DNA from: JBMOPD01 sp049323615
GTDB taxonomy: Bacteria; Bacillota; Desulfotomaculia; Desulfotomaculales; Desulfocucumaceae
Assembly: GCA_049323615.1 (NCBI GenBank)
Contig: JBMOPD010000023.1
Span: 1-64,000 of the forward strand
DNA length: 64,000 nt
Direction: 5' to 3'
Below, one piece after another: positions 1-8,582 of this stretch. The stretch's first letter is position 1; each line of letters opens with the position of its first letter. Below the pieces are notes generated by a model that made no database searches, was not told the origin of the DNA, and saw only the letters and a list, made by a program, of their open reading frames with translations. The position numbers and the translations under genes are program-made.

Positions 1-134
1 AGGCTGCGGCTGCGTCCTGCAGCCTGCCCGGCATTCCGTATGCTCCTTCGCTAAGAAGCCGGGTAACAGCCTCCGGTATCTTCCGCTCGGCTTGAAAATC
101 CTCCCCCCACGTACATTGTCAGCTTTGAGGGAAA
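1..134. other. unassigned left edge
   Basis: This edge stretch has no convincing gene. One minus-strand frame stays open from about position 120 to the window edge but has no clear start codon or ribosome site. One plus-strand frame is also open but has no recognisable motif. It could hold the end of a gene that lies mostly outside the window. Confidence 0.3.
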
Positions 135-215
135 AATGGGGTCAGGCTTTACTTTGTGAATTTCTCTAATCAAAGTCAAGCAGAACAAAGGAACAAAGTA
201 AAGCCTGACCCCATT
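135..215. repeat. 23-bp perfect inverted repeat, REP/MITE-like
   Basis: Positions 135-157 and 193-215 are exact reverse complements (23 bp each) around a 35-nt AT-rich centre. The arm carries the GGGGTCAGGCTTTACTTTG core that I recall from repeats associated with IS200-like/REP-associated tyrosine transposases in many bacteria; that link is from memory. The right arm ends 3 bp from the guaA stop codon, so the transcribed hairpin could also act as a terminator or 3' stabiliser. No transposase gene is visible. Confidence 0.7.
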
Positions 216-218
216 CAA

Positions 219-1760
219 CTATTCCCACTCTATGGTGGAGGGCGGCTTGGAAGTTATGTCGTAAACCACCCGGTTCACGCCCTTAACCTCGTTCACCAAC
301 CGGTTTGATATCTTTTCCAGCACGTCGTGGGGGATGCGGGCCCAGTCGGCGGTCATGCCGTCGTGGCTGTACACCGCCCGTATGGCGACGGTGTGCCAGT
401 AGGTGCGCTCGTCACCCATCACGCCGACGCTGCGCAGCCCGGTGAGGACGGCAAAATACTGCCAGACTTCCCGGCCCAGGCCGGCCCTCTCAATTTCTCC
501 GGTAACGATGTGGTCCGCTTCCCTTAAAATGGCCAGCCTTTCCCCGGTGATCTCGCCGATTATGCGGACGGCCAGGCCGGGGCCGGGGAAGGGCTGCCTC
601 CAGACTATCTCGTCGGGCATTCCCAGTTCCCTGCCCAGGAGCCTTACCTCGTCCTTGAAAAGCCAGCGCAGGGGTTCCACCAGTTCCAGCCGCATGTTTT
701 CGGGCAGGCCGCCCACGTTGTGGTGCGACTTGATCACCGCCGCCGTGGCGGTGCCGCTTTCCACCACGTCGGGGTACAGGGTGCCCTGCACCAGGAAATC
801 AATTTTGCCCAGCTTGGCCGCCTCTTCTTCAAATACCCTGATGAATTCTTCGCCGATTATTTTTCTCTTTCTTTCCGGGTCGGTGACACCGGCCAGCTTT
901 TCCAGGAAGCGCCGGGAAGCGTCGACATAGACAAGCTTTATGTTGAAGCCTTCCCGGAAGGTGGTGACCACCTTTTCGGCCTCTCCCTTTCTGAGCAGTC
1001 CGTGGTTGACAAAAACACAGGTCAGCTTGTCGCCTACGGCGCGGTTTACCAGCACCGCCGCCACCGAAGAGTCCACCCCGCCGCTCAGTGCGCACAACAC
1101 CCGGCCGTCGCCCACCCTGAACCTGATCTCGGCCACCGAGTGTTCAATGAAGGATCCCATGTTCCAGGTCCCGGAACAGCCGCACACCTGGTACAGAAAT
1201 TGCTTGAGAATGTCCTGGCCTTTGGGTGTGTGCACCACCTCGGGGTGGAACTGGACGGCGTACAGTTTCCTTTTGTAGTCGGCCATGGCCGCCACCGGAG
1301 CCAGCCCGGTGCGGGCTGTGACCACAAATCCGGGGGGAGGGGAATCAACCCTGTCCCCGTGGCTCATCCAGCACTGGTCGGTGCTGTCCATACAGCACAG
1401 CAGGTCGTCGTGGACGGTGACCTCGATTGCCGTCTTGCCGTACTCCCTGAGTTCGGACCGCACCACCACCCCGCCCAACTGGTGCGCCATCAGTTGCATG
1501 CCGTAGCAGATGCCCAGGATCGGTATCCCCAGGTCATAAATTGCAGGGTCGCAGGAAGGGGCCCCGTCCTGGTATACGCTGGACGGTCCCCCTGAAAAAA
1601 CAATACCCCTGGGGTTTTTTGACTTTATTTCGGGCAGGGGCGTGGTATAGGGGAGCATCTCGCAAAAAACTTTCAGTTCCCGGATGCGCCTGGCGATTAA
1701 CTGGCTGTACTGCCCGCCGAAATCCAGAACTATCACCATTTCCCGTTCAATATCAGTCAC
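219..1760 (-). CDS. guaA: GMP synthase (glutamine-hydrolysing)
   Basis: Converts XMP to GMP using ATP and glutamine, the last step of de novo guanine nucleotide synthesis in the cytoplasm. The 513-residue length is normal. The N-terminal class I glutamine amidotransferase domain has the nucleophile Cys85 in GICYGMQ and the His172/Glu174 pair in FHPE. The synthetase domain has the PP-loop SGGVDSS at 226-232, followed by the C-terminal dimerisation domain. The start is a GTG at 1760 with GGAGG ten bases upstream; an in-frame ATG at codon 8 is possible. It lies 16 bp downstream of hpt and is probably cotranscribed with it. Confidence 0.97.
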   Translation of the reverse strand: MTDIEREMVIVLDFGGQYSQLIARRIRELKVFCEMLPYTTPLPEIKSKNPRGIVFSGGPSSVYQDGAPSCDPAIYDLGIPILGICYGMQLMAHQLGGVVVRSELREYGKTAIEVTVHDDLLCCMDSTDQCWMSHGDRVDSPPPGFVVTARTGLAPVAAMADYKRKLYAVQFHPEVVHTPKGQDILKQFLYQVCGCSGTWNMGSFIEHSVAEIRFRVGDGRVLCALSGGVDSSVAAVLVNRAVGDKLTCVFVNHGLLRKGEAEKVVTTFREGFNIKLVYVDASRRFLEKLAGVTDPERKRKIIGEEFIRVFEEEAAKLGKIDFLVQGTLYPDVVESGTATAAVIKSHHNVGGLPENMRLELVEPLRWLFKDEVRLLGRELGMPDEIVWRQPFPGPGLAVRIIGEITGERLAILREADHIVTGEIERAGLGREVWQYFAVLTGLRSVGVMGDERTYWHTVAIRAVYSHDGMTADWARIPHDVLEKISNRLVNEVKGVNRVVYDITSKPPSTIEWE

Positions 1761-1776
1761 TTCGTGTATACCTCCG

Positions 1777-2319
1777 TCATCCGTTGGAATACTTTTCGGG
1801 TTTAAGTACGGCTATTTCCTTGAGGTTTCTGTAATGCTCACCGTAATCCAGACCGTATCCCACCACAAACTCGTCCGGTATTATAAAACCGTTGTAGTCG
1901 GGAACAACATCGGTCTGCCGGCGGGACGGCTTGTCCAGCAGGGTGCAGGTTTTGAGGCTGGCCGGCTTCCTGGTGGAGAGGTTTTCCAGCATATATTTCA
2001 GTGTCAGGCCGGAATCCACGATATCCTCCACCAGTATAACATGCCTGCCCTCTATGCTCTGGTCCAGGTCCTTCAATATCTTGACCACCCCGGACGATTC
2101 ACTGGCCTTGCCGTAGCTGGAAACGGCCATGAAGTCTATGGCCAGCGGCACCGTTATGTGCCTGATCAGGTCCGACATAAAGATAACGGCCCCTTTAAGA
2201 ATTCCCACCACCAGAATTTCATTTCCACGGTAATCTCCTGAAATCCTTTCCCCCAGTTCCTTTACCTTTTGGGCAATCTGTTCTTCCGTCAGAAGGATTT
2301 CCTGTACGTCGGGATGCAA
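1777..2319 (-). CDS. hpt: hypoxanthine phosphoribosyltransferase
   Basis: Purine salvage enzyme that joins hypoxanthine or guanine to PRPP to give IMP or GMP. The PRPP-binding motif VEDIVDSGLT is clear, as is the upstream VVGILKGAV segment of type I phosphoribosyltransferases. I chose the TTG at 2319, giving MHPDVQEILL, because it matches the usual Hpt N-terminus and has GGAGG about 11 bases upstream. A GTG at 2331 is in frame but overlaps the ribosome site. It precedes guaA, so the pair forms a small guanine-nucleotide operon. Confidence 0.93.
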   Translation of the reverse strand: MHPDVQEILLTEEQIAQKVKELGERISGDYRGNEILVVGILKGAVIFMSDLIRHITVPLAIDFMAVSSYGKASESSGVVKILKDLDQSIEGRHVILVEDIVDSGLTLKYMLENLSTRKPASLKTCTLLDKPSRRQTDVVPDYNGFIIPDEFVVGYGLDYGEHYRNLKEIAVLKPEKYSNG

Positions 2320-2371
2320 TGCAAAAAACACCTCCGGTATTCTGTCGATGCCTGTCTTATTTACAAATCTA

Positions 2372-2400
2372 ATTATATATCATATATGCACTACTGTTTA
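2372..2400 (-). promoter_or_regulatory. putative SigA promoter of hpt-guaA
   Basis: Read on the minus strand, TAAACA (2395-2400) and a perfect TATAAT (2372-2377) are separated by exactly 17 bp. The predicted transcript starts about 45 bases before the hpt start. The leader is too short for a purine riboswitch. Prediction by eye only. Confidence 0.5.
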
Positions 2401-2465
2401 TACAACAAATATTTTTTTCACAACACCGCGTCTTAAAAAAATAAAAATTGGGGCTTGATACATTA

Positions 2466-2493
2466 CCCCAATCCCTAATTCCCAATTCCTGCC
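2466..2493. repeat. heptamer tandem array (CCCAATT family)
   Basis: Four 7-bp units read CCCCAAT, CCCTAAT, TCCCAAT and TCCTGCC. The array ends 3 bp from the stop codon of the LolA/RseB-like gene on the minus strand. The same unit family recurs at 47181-47215. Confidence 0.7.
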
Positions 2494-2496
2494 GTT

Positions 2497-3225
2497 TTAC
2501 CGGGTCTCTATGCTTTTCTCCAGAGGGGGGTAGATCTTGATCTTTTCGTTAAAATCCATGAACTGCATGTCCACCACCAGACCTTCGGACCCGCCGGGCA
2601 TGTAGGCCTGCATGGAAGCCTTCCGGATCAGCTTTTCCCCGGGATCTATCCATACCGTGTACTTAAAGTCGGTGTACTTAAGCTCCAGGAACGGGTTGAC
2701 CACGTTGGGCCTTAATTCCAGGACCACGGTCTTTATCCCGTCCACCCTTTCGGTACCCAGATTTTTGATGATGGGAATATCCTTAAACTTGAACAGGCCC
2801 AGCGGATTAAACTCGGTTATGAACAGTTCGGACTGCGCCAGGGAGTTTCCCTTCAGGGTAAACCACCTGTCGGACCAGGGGTCCTTCATATAGGTGGTGT
2901 CCTCGATTTGAATGAATTCCATCTGGGACTTCTGCATTGCTCCCTTGATGTGGACCCTGTTGGGCTCAACCCGCTCCCCTTCAATCAGCGTAATGGTGTC
3001 CTTGCCGCCTTGCTTGACCTCTACGCTGTAGCGGTAGCTGGAGCAGGCCAGGGTGTTACTCAGGGCTTTATTGAATAATTCCTTCTCCGATCCTGTAAAG
3101 CTGCTTAAAAGCGACGATCCCCACCACAGAATGATTAATAAAACCACCGCCACCACTGCAGCCGGAAAGATGCGCCTCCTGTTCAACACGTACCAGCGCG
3201 GCCAAAGCAATAACTCCACCCCCAA
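2497..3225 (-). CDS. membrane-anchored LolA/RseB-fold protein
   Basis: A 242-residue protein with an N-terminal membrane segment (about residues 20-42, rich in V/L/I) followed by an extracytoplasmic domain. That domain resembles the LolA/RseB (MucB) lipid-binding fold seen in Firmicute 'outer membrane lipoprotein-sorting' family proteins. In a monoderm it is unlikely to carry lipoproteins to an outer membrane; signal sensing like RseB is an alternative. The start is uncertain: a TTG at 3225 is given, and a GTG at 3219 is equally possible. It is divergent from the MazG-like gene. Family assignment is moderate and the role is unknown. Confidence 0.6.
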   Translation of the reverse strand: MGVELLLWPRWYVLNRRRIFPAAVVAVVLLIILWWGSSLLSSFTGSEKELFNKALSNTLACSSYRYSVEVKQGGKDTITLIEGERVEPNRVHIKGAMQKSQMEFIQIEDTTYMKDPWSDRWFTLKGNSLAQSELFITEFNPLGLFKFKDIPIIKNLGTERVDGIKTVVLELRPNVVNPFLELKYTDFKYTVWIDPGEKLIRKASMQAYMPGGSEGLVVDMQFMDFNEKIKIYPPLEKSIETR

Positions 3226-3384
3226 TTCCCTTTACCAAATATATACTTTAAAGATAGTTTAAATATGTTTGTGGTATGATTTACCATAAATGTCATAAGT
3301 ATTTTTCAAACCAAATAAATCAAATATAAAGTGGAACAAAAACCAAAAAACTGATAAAATTATGTAGCTTACATTTTCAACGGG
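3226..3384. promoter_or_regulatory. AT-rich divergent intergenic region
   Basis: This separates the minus-strand LolA/RseB-like gene from the plus-strand MazG-like gene, so it should hold promoters for both. On the plus strand an extended -10-like TGATAAAAT occurs at 3352-3360 and a TATAAA at 3325-3330, each with only a poor -35. No confident promoter can be named. Confidence 0.35.
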
Positions 3385-3720
3385 GTGAAATTGCTTTTGG
3401 ATATCAAGGACATGCAGGCTGATGTGGACCGCTGGATCGGACAGTTTGCGGAGGGTTACTGGCACCCGCTGTCAATGCTGGCCCGGCTCACCGAGGAAGT
3501 AGGAGAACTGGCCAGGGAGGTAAACCACCTGTTTGGTGAAAAACCAAAAAAGCCAAAGGAGCCGTCCGGCGACCTGGCTCTGGAGCTGGCAGACATTCTG
3601 TTCATCATCATCTGTTATGCCAATTCTTTAAATATTGACCTGGAGGACGCTTTTAAACGCATGATGGCCAAGTACCGCCAAAGGGACAGTGAAAGGTGGA
3701 CGAGAAAAGACAGGGATTAG
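3385..3720 (+). CDS. MazG-like nucleotide pyrophosphohydrolase
   Basis: A 111-residue all-alpha NTP pyrophosphohydrolase of the MazG/YpjD type, predicted to hydrolyse non-canonical nucleoside triphosphates. The metal-binding pattern is intact: EExxE at 37-41 and ExxD at 67-70. The start used is the GTG at 3385. A TTG at 3397 has better spacing from GGGGTG and would give a product starting at the conserved DIKDMQ. The final codons fall in two AGGGATT heptamer-like units (3713-3726). The next gene begins 20 bp downstream. Confidence 0.85.
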   Translation: MKLLLDIKDMQADVDRWIGQFAEGYWHPLSMLARLTEEVGELAREVNHLFGEKPKKPKEPSGDLALELADILFIIICYANSLNIDLEDAFKRMMAKYRQRDSERWTRKDRD

Positions 3721-3740
3721 GGATTAAAGGAGGCATTCAA

Positions 3741-5081
3741 GTGGCTACCGTCATTCCCTTCAGAGGGATCCGATACAACCCTGATAAAATAAAAAACCTG
3801 GCCGACGTGGTGACTCCCCCTTACGACGTCATCGATACAGCCGGCCAGGACCGCTATTACCAGAGGCACCCCCACAACATAATCCGCCTGGAATACGGCA
3901 AGGTATTTGACGGCGACGGCCCGGACAACAACCGCTATACCAGGGCGGCGGCCTGCTACAGGGACTGGCTGAAGGAAAACATACTGGTGCAGGAAAAGGA
4001 CCGCGCCCTCTACCTGTACGAGCAGGAGTTCACCGCCGGCGGACGGAGAAAGGTCCGGTCCGCCCTTGTCTGCTCGGTAAGGCTGGAGCCCTATGAAAAG
4101 GGCATAGTGCTGCCCCATGAGGAAACCATGCCCAAGCACAAGGCCGACCGCCTGGAACTCATGCGCGCCTGCCGGGCCAATTTCAGCCCGATTTTCAGCC
4201 TCTACACCGATCCGGACATGGCCGTAACCACCGTTCTGCGGGATGCCTCCGGCAAAAGGCAGCCTGATGCTGTCCTTACCGACGAAAATGGCGAAGTTCA
4301 CCGCCTCTGGGTAATCACTGACGGGATCGCCATCAGTTCAATTCAGCGGATCATGGCAGACAGGCAGATATTTATCGCCGACGGCCACCACCGCTACGAG
4401 ACAGCCTTGAATTACCGGGCGGAAGCCGGCGCAGCGGGCGGCGGCGCGGGCGACCCGGCCTATAATTATGCGATGATGACGCTGGTCAACCTGTACGACC
4501 CCGGCCTGGTGATACTGCCCACCCACCGGCTGCTAAAAAATATTTCGGAAACAGACCTCGCCTCCCTGCCCGGCCGGCTCCGGGACAACTTCCGGCTGGA
4601 GGAATTCCCGCTGGCGCCGGGAAAGGAAAATTTCGGGAGCTTCATGAATGAACTGGCTGTACGGGGGTCCGGTCCCGCCGGCCCCTACCCCCACCGCCAT
4701 GTCTTCGGCGTCTATTTAGACGGCAGGCTCTATTTTGCCACCCTGAAAAACGAGGAAGGCCTGGCGGCGCTGATGCCGCCCGATAAATCACCGGCCTGGC
4801 AGGGGCTGGACGTCTCCGTGCTGCACTGCCTGGCCATTGAAAAATACCTCGGCGTGGGCGGTGAACTGCGGGCCAGGGGAGAACACATCACCTACACCAG
4901 GGAGGAGGAAGGGGCCCTCCTGGCAGTTGACCGGAAAGAATATCAGCTGGCCTTTTTCTTGAATCCCACCCTGGTGGAGGAGGTCACCACCGTGGCGGCC
5001 AACGGCGAAAAAATGCCGCAAAAGAGCACCTATTTCTATCCCAAGATGATTACCGGGCTGGTGATCAACAGTCTACTTTGA
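3741..5081 (+). CDS. DUF1015 family protein
   Basis: A 446-residue cytoplasmic protein of the DUF1015 family (SerC-neighbourhood type), with no established biochemical role. Family motifs are plain: VTPPYDVI near residue 25, HEETMPKHKADR near 126 and DGHHRYETA near 214. The GTG start at 3741 is chosen because AAAGGAGG ends seven bases before it and the product then begins with the conserved ATVIPFRG. An in-frame ATG 45 bp upstream lies inside the MazG-like gene and has no ribosome site. It is probably cotranscribed with that gene. Confidence 0.88.
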   Translation: MATVIPFRGIRYNPDKIKNLADVVTPPYDVIDTAGQDRYYQRHPHNIIRLEYGKVFDGDGPDNNRYTRAAACYRDWLKENILVQEKDRALYLYEQEFTAGGRRKVRSALVCSVRLEPYEKGIVLPHEETMPKHKADRLELMRACRANFSPIFSLYTDPDMAVTTVLRDASGKRQPDAVLTDENGEVHRLWVITDGIAISSIQRIMADRQIFIADGHHRYETALNYRAEAGAAGGGAGDPAYNYAMMTLVNLYDPGLVILPTHRLLKNISETDLASLPGRLRDNFRLEEFPLAPGKENFGSFMNELAVRGSGPAGPYPHRHVFGVYLDGRLYFATLKNEEGLAALMPPDKSPAWQGLDVSVLHCLAIEKYLGVGGELRARGEHITYTREEEGALLAVDRKEYQLAFFLNPTLVEEVTTVAANGEKMPQKSTYFYPKMITGLVINSLL

Positions 5082-5132
5082 GAATATTTCCCGTCAGAAT
5101 CCACTGATATGCCTTGCCATCCTCTACAGACG

Positions 5133-5187
5133 ACGCCCATGCTGGGCGTATAATTAATCGGGATTCGCGAAAAGCGAATCCCTTCTT
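5133..5187 (+). terminator. putative terminator after the DUF1015 gene
   Basis: Two hairpins lie in the convergent gap. ACGCCCA/TGGGCGT at 5133-5149 has a 3-nt loop. A 9-bp stem GGGATTCGC/GCGAATCCC at 5160-5182 has loop GAAAA and is followed by TTCTT. The T-tract is weak. It could terminate the plus-strand unit and, read the other way, the fla/che operon. Confidence 0.5.
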
Positions 5188-5198
5188 ACCACTTCCGG

Positions 5199-5233
5199 AT
5201 TCTGGATTCTGAATTCTGAATTCTGGATTCTGA
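5199..5233. repeat. heptamer tandem array (ATTCTGG family)
   Basis: Five 7-bp units, each ATTCTGG or ATTCTGA, run from 5199 to 5233 and stop 1 bp before the fliY stop codon (5235-5237, minus strand). The same family appears at 20147-20181 and 30965-30999. Confidence 0.8.
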
Positions 5234-5234
5234 T

Positions 5235-6497
5235 TTACTCTTTCAGCTGCCTCAGCCTTTCCTCGGGGCTTATTATGTTGGCTATCCTCACCCCGAAGTT
5301 TTCGTTTACCACCACAACCTCTCCCCTGGCCACCAGTGTGCCGTTGACCAGTATTTCCACAGGTTCGTCCACCAGTGAATGGAGCTCTACGATGGCTCCC
5401 GGGGTAAGGTTCAGTACCTCCCTGATGGGCCGTTTGGTCCGGCCCAGGACGACGCTGACCTTAAGGGGAACCTCCAGCAGCAGTTCCAGCTTTCTCTTTT
5501 CCGCAGGGTCCAGGCCGGAAAATGTAAAACCATTGGAAACGGTTGGCCGGGCCCGGGTTCCTTCTGCTCCCTGACCTGATGCCGCCCAGGCACCCGCCGA
5601 AGGCCCCTGAAATTCCTTCGTTTCCATCGATTTGCCGTAGGCCGGAGCCTCAGGGCCTTCACCCGGCCAAAGATCCTTGGACAGCCAGCTGTCATCCGCT
5701 TCCTCAACCACGGCCTCGGCCCCGGAAACGCTGTATCCGGCCCCTTCCCCGTTCGGCTGCACAGGCTCGATAAGGTCCTGCCACAGCAGGGCTGCTTCCT
5801 TTTTAGCCGTTTCTATGCTCAAAACCTGCATGATTTCAGTATCAACCAGGTCCCCTATTTTCATCTTAAAAGAAACCACCACCACCTGGTCCCCGATGGG
5901 AAGCCGGAAGTCTCTGCCTTCGGGGCTTTCCAGCACAGTGGTCTGAGGCGGCGAAATATTTATCGGCCTTCCAAACATGGTGGCCAGGGAAGTGGAGGCC
6001 GATCCGATCATCTGGTTCATGGCCTCCGAGGCTGCGCTCAATTCGATCTCGCTTATTTCCTCGGAGAGGACTTCCCCGTCTCCACCCATCATTAAACTGG
6101 CCATCACCATGGCGTCCCTGAGCTTGATTACCAGCACGTTGAAGCCGTCCAGCCCGGCCTTGAACTCTACCTGGATAATGACATACGGCACTTTGAAACT
6201 CTCAAACAGCTCATTCTGCGATACCATGGAAACCCTGGGACTGGTAATCAACACTTTCTGGTGAAGCAGTTCCGACAGGGTGGTGGATGCGGCTCCCATG
6301 CAGATATTGCCTATTTCCCCCAGGGCATCCTTTTCACTGTCATCAAGCAAAGCGGCGCTATCCTCTTCCTCGACGGCCGGACTATCCGGCGCTTCTTCCG
6401 GCATTATTTCCTGCCCGGAAGCAGCTTCCGGCTCTACTTCGGAAGTGGCCTTCAGTAGGGCGTCTATTTCTGCCTGGCTCAGCATTTTATCAGACAC
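5235..6497 (-). CDS. fliY: flagellar switch/CheY-P phosphatase FliY
   Basis: A C-ring switch protein that also dephosphorylates CheY-P. Its 420 residues contain an N-terminal CheY-P binding peptide (LSQAEIDALL, 6-15) and a CheC-like domain with two active-site pairs, Glu61/Asn64 and Glu158/Asn161. A long acidic, proline/glycine-rich linker (about 255-320) leads to a C-terminal FliN/SpoA domain (about 330-415). The GTG start at 6497 overlaps the end of fliM by 8 bp and has GGAGG eight bases upstream. It is the last gene of the fla/che operon. A second, stand-alone FliN is encoded at 20519-20893. Confidence 0.95.
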   Translation of the reverse strand: MSDKMLSQAEIDALLKATSEVEPEAASGQEIMPEEAPDSPAVEEEDSAALLDDSEKDALGEIGNICMGAASTTLSELLHQKVLITSPRVSMVSQNELFESFKVPYVIIQVEFKAGLDGFNVLVIKLRDAMVMASLMMGGDGEVLSEEISEIELSAASEAMNQMIGSASTSLATMFGRPINISPPQTTVLESPEGRDFRLPIGDQVVVVSFKMKIGDLVDTEIMQVLSIETAKKEAALLWQDLIEPVQPNGEGAGYSVSGAEAVVEEADDSWLSKDLWPGEGPEAPAYGKSMETKEFQGPSAGAWAASGQGAEGTRARPTVSNGFTFSGLDPAEKRKLELLLEVPLKVSVVLGRTKRPIREVLNLTPGAIVELHSLVDEPVEILVNGTLVARGEVVVVNENFGVRIANIISPEERLRQLKE

Positions 6498-7491
6498 TTT
6501 CCCTACCTCCCTCGTACAGGGACACTACCTGAACGGCTAAATTTTTATTTATCCGGCCCGCCTGGACCCCAAATTTGAGTTCATTTTCCACATACAGTTC
6601 AAGGTCCCTGTCAACCCGCCGGAAAAGGACCATTATGTCATTTTCCTGTAGTTGCAGAAAATCCCTTACGGTTATAAAGGTCTCACCCAGAATTACTTCC
6701 AGGTTGACATTGGAGAAACCCATCCAGTGCTTTATCCATTTTATATCTTCTTCCTTCGGCCCCCCCGACTGCCTTAAAAACTGCTGCCTTACCGAAAGCT
6801 TCGATATGACAGGCTCCAGCACGATAAAGGGGATGCACAGGTTCATCAATCCCCGGGGTTCCTCCTCAATGGAGACGGAAAAGGTTACCAGGGCAACCAC
6901 TTCATTGGGTGAATAAAGCTGCTGCATCCTGGGGTTTGTTTCTATTGACCGGATCAACGGTTCTATTTCGTAGATGTCGTTCCAGGCCGCCGCCAGGTGG
7001 TCCAGTACTTTTTCATAGAGTCTTTTTACCACCGTCGCTTCTATGTCGGTTAATTCCCTGGTCTTGTCGCTGGCCGTGCCGGGGCCGCCGAACATCAGGT
7101 CTATCAAAGGGAAAACCACCGGGCTGTTGGTTTCCATGATGGCCGCCCCCTCCAGGGGCCTGCACTCGAATATGGTCAGCACGGTAGGGCTGGGAATGGA
7201 CCGCATAAATTCCTCGTAAATCATCTGCCCCACCGAGGCAACCTCAACGTTGATGGAAGCCCTCAGGTAGCCTGATAAAAAGCTGGAAAGGAGCCGGGCA
7301 AAGTTCTGGTGCAGCATTTCCAGGCTGCGCAGGTGTTCCTTGGAGAATTTATTGGGCCGCCTGAAATCGTACGGCTTGCTGGTTGCCGGCGCAACCGTTT
7401 GTTTTATTTCCTCCACGTCCAGTTTTCCCGTGGTCAGAGCCTCTAAAAGGGAGTCAATCTCATTTTGGGATAAAATTTCCTGCAACCACAT
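6490..7491 (-). CDS. fliM: flagellar motor switch protein FliM
   Basis: A C-ring protein that binds CheY-P and transmits the switching signal to FliG. It has 333 residues, the usual length. The CheY-P binding peptide LSQNEIDSLLEAL is at residues 7-19. The middle CheC-like domain follows, and the C-terminal SpoA domain ends the protein. The ATG at 7491 sits only a few bases after GGAG; a TTG two codons later has better spacing. It is translationally coupled to fliY by an 8-bp overlap. In B. subtilis fliM-fliY lie just after fliL; here they are at the end of the operon, after cheY. Confidence 0.95.
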   Translation of the reverse strand: MWLQEILSQNEIDSLLEALTTGKLDVEEIKQTVAPATSKPYDFRRPNKFSKEHLRSLEMLHQNFARLLSSFLSGYLRASINVEVASVGQMIYEEFMRSIPSPTVLTIFECRPLEGAAIMETNSPVVFPLIDLMFGGPGTASDKTRELTDIEATVVKRLYEKVLDHLAAAWNDIYEIEPLIRSIETNPRMQQLYSPNEVVALVTFSVSIEEEPRGLMNLCIPFIVLEPVISKLSVRQQFLRQSGGPKEEDIKWIKHWMGFSNVNLEVILGETFITVRDFLQLQENDIMVLFRRVDRDLELYVENELKFGVQAGRINKNLAVQVVSLYEGGRESV

Positions 7492-7533
7492 GCACTCCTC
7501 TGCTTTTTTTAGAAGAGGGTCCGCGGAAAAAAG

Positions 7534-7905
7534 TTATTTTGACCTTGAAAGCACTCTTTCTATGGCCTGCAAAATCCTGTCCTGCTGGAACGGCTTGACA
7601 ATGAAGTCCTTGGCCCCGGCCTGAATGGCGTCCATGACCATGGACTGCTGACCCATGGCGCTGCACATGATTATGTTGGCGTCGGGGTCCGATGACCTGA
7701 TGGCTTTAACAGATTCAATGCCGTCCATTTCCGGCATGGTTATATCCATGGTAACCAGGTCCGGCTTGCTTTCCATGTACATGCTGATCGCCTGTTTGCC
7801 GTTTTCGGCCTCCCCGGCGATTTCATAGCCGTTTTTAAGCAGTATGTTTTTAATCATCATCCGCATAAATGCTGCATCGTCTACTATCAGAATCTTTTTT
7901 GCCAA
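7534..7905 (-). CDS. cheY: chemotaxis response regulator CheY
   Basis: A single-domain receiver of 123 residues that carries the phosphoryl signal from CheA to FliM/FliY. The acidic pocket Asp9/Asp10, the phosphoacceptor Asp54 (in MDITMPEMDG), Ser82 and Lys104 (in VKPF) are all present. The start is a TTG at 7905 with GGAGG seven bases upstream. It lies between cheC and fliM. The kinase cheA is not in the window. Confidence 0.95.
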   Translation of the reverse strand: MAKKILIVDDAAFMRMMIKNILLKNGYEIAGEAENGKQAISMYMESKPDLVTMDITMPEMDGIESVKAIRSSDPDANIIMCSAMGQQSMVMDAIQAGAKDFIVKPFQQDRILQAIERVLSRSK

Positions 7906-7923
7906 GCTTCTCCCTCCTAGATT

Positions 7924-8571
7924 TTATACTGTATGTTGGGATATTGACAAACCCATCGCGCTGAATAGTTTTTCAGTTGCCCCGGGCTCGGTTACCATAA
8001 AAAAGTGCCCGCTTATACTGGACTCGGACCGTTCCTGAAACAAACGGGTCTCTATAACCAGCACCTGGTCTTCAATCCTGCCGCTGGCCACCATCAGCGA
8101 GGTGAGAATGGCGCCCAGCATATCGTGGGCAAACATCGGCACGGCCGATTGTATCTGCAGTGACGTCATGCTGTATATGGCGCCGATAAAGGAGCCGGTA
8201 AGCACATTGCCCACTTCCATGACCGCGGACTCGCCCATTTCATCCAGTTCGGTGGTGGTCCCCGGTTCCAGCCCCATCAGCATATCAACCAGTTTAAGGG
8301 TGCTCTGGGAACTGAAGATAAACAGAACCAGTCCCGGCACCTCGCCGGAAAGCCTTACGCTGACGCAGGATACCAGTTCCTCATCTCCACCCACAAGGGA
8401 AACCGTTTTTTCAAAGGGCATAAAGGTGGCCAGCGGCACATCCATATTGATACGCCTGTTAACCAGTTGAGCCAGTGACGTGATGGCGTTGCCCAGACCA
8501 ATGTTGCTTATTTCCCGCAGAGCGTCCATGTGGAAATCGGACAACCCCGGGTGTTTACTCATCACCATCAT
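7924..8571 (-). CDS. cheC: chemotaxis phosphatase CheC
   Basis: A CheY-P phosphatase and CheD partner in the adaptation system of Firmicutes. At 215 residues it lacks a SpoA domain, unlike FliY. The first active-site helix reads REISNIGLGNA (Glu and Asn three apart, near residues 20-23). The second contains GESAVMEVGNVL. ATG codons at 8571, 8568 and 8562 follow AAAGG; the last has the best spacing. It lies between cheR and cheY, with CheD encoded two genes upstream. Confidence 0.93.
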   Translation of the reverse strand: MMVMSKHPGLSDFHMDALREISNIGLGNAITSLAQLVNRRINMDVPLATFMPFEKTVSLVGGDEELVSCVSVRLSGEVPGLVLFIFSSQSTLKLVDMLMGLEPGTTTELDEMGESAVMEVGNVLTGSFIGAIYSMTSLQIQSAVPMFAHDMLGAILTSLMVASGRIEDQVLVIETRLFQERSESSISGHFFMVTEPGATEKLFSAMGLSISQHTV

Positions 8572-8582
8572 CCTTTCGTATC

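Noticed and set aside
1..134. Partial gene at the left edge
   Set aside because: Two open frames exist on opposite strands, with no start, ribosome site or motif to choose between them.
2332..2460. Possible purine riboswitch before hpt-guaA
   Set aside because: The predicted leader is only about 45 nt and no conserved purine-aptamer core is seen.
2497..3225. Outer membrane lipoprotein carrier LolA
   Set aside because: The fold resembles LolA/RseB, but the protein keeps a membrane anchor and the gene set is that of a monoderm, so the outer-membrane role is not supported.
5199..5233. CRISPR-like repeat
   Set aside because: Units are 7 bp, directly adjacent and have no spacers, so this is a tandem array.
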